Assembly: GCA_002441395.1 (NCBI GenBank)
Contig: DJVZ01000059.1
Coordinates: 1,343-8,417, forward strand
Length of the DNA: 7,075 bases
Origin: Spirochaetaceae bacterium UBA6243
GTDB taxonomy: Bacteria > Spirochaetota > Spirochaetia > Treponematales > Rectinemataceae
Reading direction: 5' to 3'
Part shown: piece by piece, positions 1 through 5,530 of the stretch
Position numbering within the stretch: position 1 is the stretch's first letter
How the letters are laid out: the number at the start of each line of letters is the position of its first letter
Position numbers and translations under genes: made by a program
Notes under the pieces: model-generated
Seen by the model: the letters and a program-made list of their open reading frames with translations, nothing else
Databases searched by the model: none
Told to the model about the DNA's origin: nothing

Positions 1-795
1 GGTTATTCTTTTTGTATTCAATACTTTGACGACAGAAGACTGCACTTCAACTGGCACTATCATGAGGACATAGAACTTGTACTAATCAAGAAAGGCGAAG
101 GGCAGATCCATATCGGCGACCTGGTAAAATACTACAAGGCGCCGGCAGGTTTTCTGATCGGCCCTTCGCTGCCGCACGGGCTCCTGAGCATCGGTTCGCT
201 CCAGGGCTGGATCATTCAGTTCCAGGAAAAACAGATCAAATATCCCAACGCGCCGTCCGAATTCACCAATATAACAAACGCCATTTCGGAGTCGAAAAAA
301 GGGCTTTCGTTCAGCCCTCCCGTGATAACGGGCTGTCTGCCGCTGATGGATGACCTGAATGGCTCGAATGGGCTTGAGAAGTGGCTGCTGCTCTTGAAAG
401 TCCTCAACACTCTCTCGCAGGACAAGAGCAGGGAGCTGTGCTCACTGCTGCCCCACAATCAGGATGTGCAGACGGACCGATTTGAGCAGGCGATAACCCA
501 GATATTCAACGAGATTGACAAAACGCACAACCTCGAGGAGGTCAGCCAGAAAGTCGGAATGAAAGTGAGCAGCTTTTGCAAAACTTTTAAAAAACGCTAC
601 GGCCTTTCCTTTATAGAATATGTGCACTCGATAAGAATCAACAACGCGAAAAAGCTGTTGATCCAGACAAAATTCTATATAGACGACATTTGCTATGAGT
701 CCGGATTCAACAATGTGTCTTTTTTCAATCGAAAATTCAAAGAAGCAACCGGGCTGACCCCTTCCGGCTATCGCAAGCGATATAAAGAAGCATAG
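1..795 (+). CDS. AraC-family transcriptional activator, 5'-truncated by window edge
   Basis: The reading frame is open from base 1 to the TAG at 793-795 (264 codons), so the start lies upstream of the window. The N-terminal part looks like the cupin-type sensor of AraC/XylS regulators: the fragment has a W18-H19-Y20-H21-E22 segment, then E25, a KKGEGQIHIGD strand turn and a GFLIGPSLPHG segment. The C-terminal ~105 residues (about 159-262) form the double helix-turn-helix DNA-binding domain. The first HTH starts near L178-E-E-V (LEEVSQKVGM). The second runs from I230 (ICYESGFNNVSFFNRKFK) into the family's closing G-L-T-P-S-G-Y-R at 251-258. Such proteins usually bind a small ligand through the cupin and activate a nearby catabolic or transport promoter. 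Position and orientation make the importer operon the likely target (inference). A GTG at 322 lies inside the domain and is not the start. Base composition is visibly more AT-rich than in the downstream genes. Confidence 0.93.
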   Translation, partial: GYSFCIQYFDDRRLHFNWHYHEDIELVLIKKGEGQIHIGDLVKYYKAPAGFLIGPSLPHGLLSIGSLQGWIIQFQEKQIKYPNAPSEFTNITNAISESKKGLSFSPPVITGCLPLMDDLNGSNGLEKWLLLLKVLNTLSQDKSRELCSLLPHNQDVQTDRFEQAITQIFNEIDKTHNLEEVSQKVGMKVSSFCKTFKKRYGLSFIEYVHSIRINNAKKLLIQTKFYIDDICYESGFNNVSFFNRKFKEATGLTPSGYRKRYKEA

Positions 796-810
796 AGTCT
801 GCACTTTTGG

Positions 811-830
811 GCTGTAATATGCTGTAATAT
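811..830. repeat. Perfect 10-bp tandem repeat, candidate AraC-type operator
   Basis: GCTGTAATAT occurs twice head-to-tail with no mismatch and no spacer. The 10-bp period places both copies on the same face of the helix. The pair ends 23 bp before the -35 hexamer, so its centre lies about 70 bp upstream of the predicted transcription start. AraC-family activators typically bind direct-repeat half-sites in that region, and the gene for one ends only 15 bp upstream. The repeat is seen directly. Its role as the operator is inference. Confidence 0.55.
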
Positions 831-853
831 GGCGCAAAAAGCGCTCCTCAATG

Positions 854-882
854 TTGACGGTTCCGGAGCCCCACCTTATAAT
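854..882 (+). promoter_or_regulatory. Sigma70-type promoter for the importer operon
   Basis: A TTGACG hexamer (854-859, consensus TTGACA) and a perfect TATAAT (877-882) are separated by 17 bp, the optimal spacing. Transcription would start near 889-892, leaving a leader of roughly 20 nt before the ATG at 912. The spacer contains the near-palindrome GGTTCCGGAGCC (859-870), which could be a second protein-binding site. This is the only strong promoter-like pair I see in the window. Confidence 0.75.
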
Positions 883-899
883 TTCAGCCTGACAATATG

Positions 900-906
900 A
901 AGGGGG
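900..906 (+). promoter_or_regulatory. Strong ribosome binding site that fixes the binding-protein start
   Basis: AAGGGGG lies 5 nt before the ATG at 912. The in-frame ATG at 897 would have no ribosome binding site ahead of it and would sit only about 5-8 nt from the predicted transcription start. The start at 912 also gives a normal signal peptide beginning MKGRK. This site therefore decides for 912. Confidence 0.8.
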
Positions 907-911
907 TTCCC

Positions 912-1952
912 ATGAAAGGCAGAAAATATTTTGCGGTGATTGCGGCGGTCATGTTCTTAGCCGCCGCGATGAGCGCCTTCGGCGCCGGTCCTTCGGTTAA
1001 AACGGACCGTGTCGTCTACCTGATCAACGGCGCGCTCGGCGACAACGCGTTCTACGATTCCGGAGAAGCGGGCGTCAAGAATATCGAGAAGAACTACAAG
1101 CTGCAGACGCGCACGATCGAGTGCAATTTCGACGCGGCCAAGTTCCAGCCAGCTCTGGACGCGGCGGTCCAGTATGCCGACGTCATCTTCGTGATCTCGT
1201 ATGGTTTCGAGGATCAGCTCAAGGCTATCGCGGACAAATATCCCAACAAGATTTTCGTCAACATCGACACCATCGTCGAGAACCCGAAGCACACGATCAC
1301 CTCGGTGTTTTTCATCGCGGAGCAGAGCTCTTACCTCGCGGGCATGACCGCGGCGCTCGCCACCACGACGACTTCGCTCAAGGGCATCAATAAGGACAAG
1401 GTCATCGGCGTAGTCGGCGGCGACACCGACCCCATCGTCAGCGCCTTCGTGTTCGGCTTCCAGAACGGGGCCAAGGCCGTCGATCCGGGCATCAAGGTGC
1501 TCGCAAAATCGCTGGGCGGCGCGTGGGATGATTCGGCCAAAGGCAAACAGGCCGCGCTCCAGCTCTACGACCAGAAAGCCGATGTCGTGTACCAGGTCGC
1601 GTCGGCTGCCGGTATCGGCGTGCTCCAGGCCGCTGCCGAACGCGGACTCTACGCCATCGGCGTCGATACCAACCAGAACGACCTCGAGCCGGGCCACGTC
1701 ATCGCCAGCGCGGTAAAAAACGTCGGCGCGACCATCGAGGAAGTCTTCAAGACGATCAAAGACGGCACCTATAAGGCCGGCGAAGTCATCAACGCGGACC
1801 TCGCGAGCGGGGGCATCGACCTCGTGTTCGACGCCAAGCAGCAGGTGCTTCCGAAGAGCCTCGTCGACAAGGTCAACGCGGCGCGCCAGCAGATCATCGA
1901 TGGAAAGCTCAAAGTGCAGCTCTACAATGGCGAGAACGTCTGGCAGCAGTGA
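912..1952 (+). CDS. BMP/PnrA-family ABC transporter substrate-binding protein
   Basis: This 346-residue protein is the extracytoplasmic ligand receptor of the importer. Residues 1-24 are a Sec signal peptide: positive K2/R4/K5, a hydrophobic core at about 6-19, and likely cleavage after A22 or G24. There is no lipobox cysteine, so it should be soluble in the periplasm rather than a lipoprotein like spirochaetal PnrA. BMP-family (Bmp/PnrA-type) landmarks follow in order: GDNAFYDSG at 43-51 (family usually D-x-S-F-N), YGFEDQLKAIADKYPNKIF starting at Y97, EQSSYLAG at 137-144, VIGVVGGDTDP, an ADVVYQVA segment, and IGVDTNQ with D252. Characterised relatives bind purine nucleosides; the exact ligand here is unknown. 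It is the first gene of the operon and has its own strong ribosome binding site. A stem-loop cluster separates it from the ATPase gene, consistent with higher expression of the receptor. Length is normal for the family. Confidence 0.93.
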   Translation: MKGRKYFAVIAAVMFLAAAMSAFGAGPSVKTDRVVYLINGALGDNAFYDSGEAGVKNIEKNYKLQTRTIECNFDAAKFQPALDAAVQYADVIFVISYGFEDQLKAIADKYPNKIFVNIDTIVENPKHTITSVFFIAEQSSYLAGMTAALATTTTSLKGINKDKVIGVVGGDTDPIVSAFVFGFQNGAKAVDPGIKVLAKSLGGAWDDSAKGKQAALQLYDQKADVVYQVASAAGIGVLQAAAERGLYAIGVDTNQNDLEPGHVIASAVKNVGATIEEVFKTIKDGTYKAGEVINADLASGGIDLVFDAKQQVLPKSLVDKVNAARQQIIDGKLKVQLYNGENVWQQ

Positions 1953-1960
1953 GGCGGGAG

Positions 1961-2032
1961 CGCATACGATTCATGCGGGCGGGGGAAGGTGGCCTCGGCC
2001 TTCCCTGCCCTGCGTGCGCCTTGGGCGCGCGC
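1961..2032 (+). repeat. Cluster of three stem-loops between binding-protein and ATPase genes
   Basis: Three hairpins almost fill the 112-nt gap. (1) CGCAT 1961-1965 pairs with ATGCG 1973-1977 around a 7-nt loop. (2) GGGAAGG 1983-1989 pairs with CCTTCCC 1999-2005 around a 9-nt loop, and can be extended outward by GGGC 1977-1980 with GCCC 2007-2010. (3) GCGTGCGCC 2012-2020 pairs with GGCGCGCGC 2024-2032, 9 bp with one G-U pair and a TTG loop. No T-run follows, so this is not a standard intrinsic terminator. Such structures after binding-protein genes commonly protect the upstream message from 3' exonucleases and reduce downstream expression. That role is inferred here. Confidence 0.6.
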
Positions 2033-2064
2033 CATATTCGAATCTAATTCTGGTGTAGCGACTC

Positions 2065-3597
2065 ATGGATGATTTCATCTCGCTGGAACACATGGTTAAA
2101 GTATATCCACCCCGAGTGCTGGCGGTGGACAATGTCTCCGTCGGATTTCAGAAGGGCGAGATCCACTCGATTGTCGGGGAGAACGGCGCGGGAAAGAGCA
2201 CGCTGATGAAGCTGCTCTATGGCCTTGTGCCTTTCGACTCGGGAGTGGTTAAAATAAACGGCGCCGCGGTGCATTTCAGAAAACCGGGCGACGCGATTGC
2301 CATGGGCATCGGCATGGTGCATCAGGAAATCGAGCTCATTTCGCAATATACGGTCTGGGAAAATGTCGTGCTCGGCGCGGAGCCCGTACGTGGTGGCATC
2401 GGAGGAACGCTGGACAGCGCGCGCGCCATCGAGCTCGTCCGCCGGAAAATCGACGAATTCCAGTTCAATCTCGACCCCTCGGCGCAGGTGGAGCGCATCT
2501 CCGTGGCCGCCCTCCAAAAAGTCGAAATATTGAAGCTCCTCTACCGGAATGTCTCCGTGCTCATTCTGGACGAGCCCACGTCGGTGCTCACCCCGCAGGA
2601 GATTCCCCAGCTCTTCGCCGAACTGAAGCGGTTGCGCGACAAAGGCACCACGATTCTTTTCATTTCGCACCGCCTCGACGAGGTCCTCGAGCTGAGCGAC
2701 CGCATCACCGTCATGCGCAGGGGCAAAAAGATCGCCACGGTTGCCGCTTCGGAGACAGACAAGGAAGCGCTCGCCGAGATGATGATCGGCCGACAGGTCA
2801 TCTTCACCTCGAAGCGTACGCCGCACCCGCGCGGCGACCGCGTATTCGAGGCGAAAGGGCTGAGCGTGACGCGGCACGACGGGCTCAAGTTGCTCGACAA
2901 TGTGTCGTTTTCGGTGCACGCGGGCGAAATCGTCGGCATTGCGGGCGTCGAGGGAAACGGCCAGTTCGAACTCGTCAACAGCGTCATGGGTCTGGCTGCT
3001 CCGACCAGCGGCTCCATCACGGTAAACGGCGGGGAAATCACCAAACTCTCTATCCTGGAGCGGCGCAAGCTCATCTCTTTCGTGCCGCAGGACCGCGGGA
3101 AAATGGGGGCAAGCCTGCCCGCGTCCATTCTCGACAACGCGATTATGACGCACCACAGGCTCGAACCGAGATTTTCGGCGTGGCGCGGGCTCGTGCTCAA
3201 CTACCGGAACGCGCGCGCCTTCACCGACACGCTCGCCAAGCGCTTCTCCGTGCAGATGGCCTCGCGCCAGAGCCCCTTCCGCTCGCTCTCGGGCGGCAAC
3301 CAACAGAAACTGATCCTCGGCCGCGAATTTTTGCTCTCGACGCCTTTTTTCCTGATGGACCAGCCGACGCGCGGCCTCGATGTGGGATCCATCGAGTATG
3401 TGCACGGCGAAATTCTTTCGATGCGCGAGGCGAATCGCGCGGTGCTCCTCATATCCGCCGACCTTGAAGAGCTGTTTTTGATCGCCGACCGCATTCTGGT
3501 GATGCATCGCGGACGAATCGTCGCGGACCTCGTCGCGGAACAGACCAATATCGAAGAAGTCGGACGCTATATGCTCGAAGGGAAGATAACGGCATGA
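2065..3597 (+). CDS. Double-NBD ATPase of nucleoside/sugar-type ABC importer
   Basis: The 510-residue protein has two fused ATPase domains, as in RbsA-like and BMP-system ATPases, and sits on the inner face of the membrane. NBD1 has Walker A GENGAGKST (38-46), Q-loop Q87, a signature-like SVAALQ (146-151), Walker B ending D169-E170, and the H-loop SHRLDE with H202. NBD2 has a degenerate Walker A GVEGNGQ (294-300), an intact LSGGNQQK signature (408-415), D432-Q433 where D-E is expected, and SADLEE with A465 in place of the H-loop histidine. The site made from the NBD1 Walker motifs plus the NBD2 signature is therefore complete, and the other one looks dead. The start at 2065 gives the family's usual N-terminus, but the ribosome binding site is weak (GGTG about 9 nt upstream). 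That fits lower expression than the binding protein. The stop overlaps the permease start by ATGA. Confidence 0.95.
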   Translation: MDDFISLEHMVKVYPPRVLAVDNVSVGFQKGEIHSIVGENGAGKSTLMKLLYGLVPFDSGVVKINGAAVHFRKPGDAIAMGIGMVHQEIELISQYTVWENVVLGAEPVRGGIGGTLDSARAIELVRRKIDEFQFNLDPSAQVERISVAALQKVEILKLLYRNVSVLILDEPTSVLTPQEIPQLFAELKRLRDKGTTILFISHRLDEVLELSDRITVMRRGKKIATVAASETDKEALAEMMIGRQVIFTSKRTPHPRGDRVFEAKGLSVTRHDGLKLLDNVSFSVHAGEIVGIAGVEGNGQFELVNSVMGLAAPTSGSITVNGGEITKLSILERRKLISFVPQDRGKMGASLPASILDNAIMTHHRLEPRFSAWRGLVLNYRNARAFTDTLAKRFSVQMASRQSPFRSLSGGNQQKLILGREFLLSTPFFLMDQPTRGLDVGSIEYVHGEILSMREANRAVLLISADLEELFLIADRILVMHRGRIVADLVAEQTNIEEVGRYMLEGKITA

Positions 3598-4631
3598 CGC
3601 GCAGAATCTTAAGCGGCGTCTTAGGCGTCGTGATCGCGCTTGTGGTGGGTGCCATCATCATGCTGATCGAAGGCTACGAACCTCTGGCGACCTACGGCGC
3701 GCTCGCGCAGTTTTCACTGGGGGGAATCGGCCCGCTCACCACGACGCTGAAGAATTCGGTGCCGCTCGTGCTCACGGGGCTCTCCGCGGCGATCGCCTTC
3801 GCCTCGGGACCCGTGAATCTGGGGCAGCCGGGGCAGCTTGTGTTCGGAGCTCTGGCCGCGACGCTCGGCGGGCTCTATATTTCGCTGCCGCCCGTGCTGG
3901 AGATTCCTCTTCTTCTGCTGCTGGCCATCGCGGGAGGAGCTCTGTGGTCGGGGCTCGCCGGGCTCATGAAACAGGCCTTCGGCATGAGTGAATTCATCGT
4001 CACGCTCATGCTCAACATGATCGCGGATTTCTTTACCGCATGGGTAATCGCGTATCCTCTCATGGACAGGAAAGCTTTTTCGCCGATGACGCCGCCCATC
4101 GCGCGGAGCGGCTGGATGCCCGATATCGGGCCGCTCAACTCCTCGGTGCTGCTCATGCTCGCGGCGGTCGTGGTCATGTGGTTCGTGTTTCAACGATGGC
4201 GCGCGGGCTACGAGTGGCGCATTACGGGGCAGAATTCCTTGTTCGCTCGGCTCGGAGGCTGCGATGTGCGCGGCAACTTCATGGCGGTCATGCTCGTCAC
4301 GGGAGCCCTCGCGGGTCTGGCGGGCGGGCTCGTGGTGATGGGAGGACCGCACAGGTTCCTCAAAGGGCTGGGCGCCAACTACGCGTGGGATGGCATCATG
4401 ATTGCCATCATGGCGAACAACGGTCTCGTGGAAACGCTCATCTACGGCGTCTTCGTGGCGGCGATCCAGACGGGCGCGCTCGGCATGGAACTCATCACGA
4501 ATGTGCCCAGCGAGATCGCTCAGGTGCTGCAGGCGGTCCTCGTGCTCGTCATCGTGGCGACCCGCGAATACGCCGCTGTCGTCTTCGACCGGCTCGCGGC
4601 GCGGCGCCAGGCGCGGGAGAGAGCGGCATGA
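3594..4631 (+). CDS. ABC transporter permease, BPD_transp_2 type (longer subunit)
   Basis: This 345-residue, very hydrophobic inner-membrane protein is one half of the translocation channel. An N-terminal membrane helix spans about residues 5-26, and several more follow from about 52 onward. Family features are a VNLGQPGQ segment at 74-81 (family usually F-N-I-G-x-E-G-Q), FGMSEFIVTLMLNMIA from 129, GALAGLAGG at 237-245, and an IAIMANNG-like loop before the last helices. The C-terminal tail is arginine- and alanine-rich (about the last 15 residues) and cytoplasmic in prediction. It starts inside the ATPase stop codon (ATGA) with GAAGGGA about 10 nt upstream, and ends in another ATGA overlap with the second permease. 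BMP systems characteristically carry one longer and one shorter permease, as here. The Glu-to-Pro change at P79 is unusual as far as I can judge. Confidence 0.93.
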   Translation: MTRRILSGVLGVVIALVVGAIIMLIEGYEPLATYGALAQFSLGGIGPLTTTLKNSVPLVLTGLSAAIAFASGPVNLGQPGQLVFGALAATLGGLYISLPPVLEIPLLLLLAIAGGALWSGLAGLMKQAFGMSEFIVTLMLNMIADFFTAWVIAYPLMDRKAFSPMTPPIARSGWMPDIGPLNSSVLLMLAAVVVMWFVFQRWRAGYEWRITGQNSLFARLGGCDVRGNFMAVMLVTGALAGLAGGLVVMGGPHRFLKGLGANYAWDGIMIAIMANNGLVETLIYGVFVAAIQTGALGMELITNVPSEIAQVLQAVLVLVIVATREYAAVVFDRLAARRQARERAA

Positions 4632-5530
4632 ACATCATCGTCGGCCTGATAACGGGCATGATCTCCGGCGCCACACCCATTCTGCTCGCCGCGCTCGGCG
4701 GGGCATTTACGTTCTACGCGGGCATTTTCAACATCGCCATGGAAGGCATGATGCTGATGGCCGCGTTCTTCGCGGTGCTCGGATCCTTTTTGTTCCATTC
4801 CTGGCTGGTGGGGCTTCTGTTCGCGATCGCGGGAGCGATGATTCTGGCGCTTATTTTCATTTTCTTCTCGGTGACGCTCAACACCGACGAGTTCGTGACC
4901 GGCATCGCGCTCAACCTGTTCGCGCTGGGCAGCACCACCTACCTGCTGAGGCAGATTTTCAAGGTAAAGGGTGTATTCACAAGCAAACTCATTGACTCGA
5001 TTCCGAATATCCATTTTCCTCTTATCGAGAAAATTCCTTTGCTGGGGCCGGTGGTTTCGGGCAGGAACCTCATCGTCTACCTGGCGGTGATCGCCACAAT
5101 CTTCTGTTACTATCTGGTGTTCAAGACACGGTTCGGGCTGAGGCTGAGGGCCGCGGGGTACAACCCGAACTCCCTCGATTCGAGCGGAGTGCGCACTTCG
5201 CGCATGCGGATTCAGTCGCTCCTGCTGTGCGCGGTTTTCTGCGGGCTGGCCGGGGCGTTTCTTTCGCTGGGCTATGTGACGCTCTTCGCGGAGAATATGA
5301 CGGCCGGGCGCGGTTGGATTTCGCTCGCGGCGATTATTCTCGTCGACGGACACCCATACGGCATCGCGCTGATTTCCCTGCTCTTCGGATTTTTCGACGG
5401 GCTCGGGCTTTTCCTGCAGGGCTACGGCGTCAGCTCGCAGTTCACCTCGATGGTGCCCTATATCGCGACCTTGGGAGCTCTCTACGTGTACGCGCGCCGG
5501 AATCGTGAGCGCGAAAGGAATGCGTTATGA
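4628..5530 (+). CDS. ABC transporter permease, BPD_transp_2 type (shorter subunit)
   Basis: This 300-residue membrane protein pairs with the preceding permease. It shows the family's FNIAMEGMM segment at 34-42 right after the first helices, TLNTDEFVTGIALN in the middle, RLRAAGYNP ending at 180 (family usually G-E-N-P) and AGRGWISLAAIILV containing G227-R228-G229. The start at 4628 is chosen because it lies in an ATGA overlap with the upstream gene, has GGGAGAG just before it, and gives the expected short N-terminus before helix 1. The same frame stays open back to 4040, but that upstream part is an arginine/glycine-rich, non-membrane translation of the other permease's DNA and is not coding. 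The end overlaps the glycohydrolase start (ATGA). Confidence 0.94.
   Translation: MNIIVGLITGMISGATPILLAALGGAFTFYAGIFNIAMEGMMLMAAFFAVLGSFLFHSWLVGLLFAIAGAMILALIFIFFSVTLNTDEFVTGIALNLFALGSTTYLLRQIFKVKGVFTSKLIDSIPNIHFPLIEKIPLLGPVVSGRNLIVYLAVIATIFCYYLVFKTRFGLRLRAAGYNPNSLDSSGVRTSRMRIQSLLLCAVFCGLAGAFLSLGYVTLFAENMTAGRGWISLAAIILVDGHPYGIALISLLFGFFDGLGLFLQGYGVSSQFTSMVPYIATLGALYVYARRNRERERNAL
5514..5520 (+). promoter_or_regulatory. Ribosome binding site for the glycohydrolase gene
   Basis: AAAGGAA lies inside the end of the permease gene, 6 nt before the ATG at 5527. It supports that start and suggests the hydrolase can be translated both by reinitiation across the ATGA overlap and by direct ribosome loading. 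Confidence 0.7.

Noticed and set aside
322..795. Separate short HTH protein starting at GTG 322
   Set aside because: The same frame is open to base 1 and encodes the cupin half of an AraC-type regulator, so 322 is internal.
832..844. Small inverted repeat GCGC-AAAAA-GCGC as a terminator of the AraC gene
   Set aside because: The stem is only 4 bp and no T-run follows, so it is likely chance in GC-rich sequence.
897..911. Earlier ATG for the binding protein at 897
   Set aside because: It has no ribosome binding site and lies only a few bases after the predicted transcript start. The site at 900-906 points to 912.
957..1697. Open frame (246 codons) on the - strand opposite the binding-protein gene
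   Set aside because: It is an Arg/Asp/Val-rich translation without motifs, fully inside a confident BMP-family gene.
1983..2032. Intrinsic terminator after the binding-protein gene
   Set aside because: The hairpins are strong, but the following bases (CATATTCGAATCT) contain no T-run, and the rest of the transporter lies downstream with no other promoter visible.
2036..2043. 8-bp palindrome ATTCGAAT before the ATPase gene
   Set aside because: It is a short single palindrome without promoter hexamers around it, not enough to call an operator.
2044..3507. Long open frame (487 codons) on the - strand opposite the ATPase gene
   Set aside because: Its translation is rich in Arg, His, Glu and Asp with no recognisable domain. 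It lies wholly opposite a clear ATPase gene, and GC-rich codon bias creates such antisense frames.
4040..4627. Upstream in-frame extension of the second permease
   Set aside because: The extra ~196 residues are Arg/Gly/His-rich and non-hydrophobic, and overlap the first permease. The start at 4628 has an ATGA overlap and gives the family's normal N-terminus.
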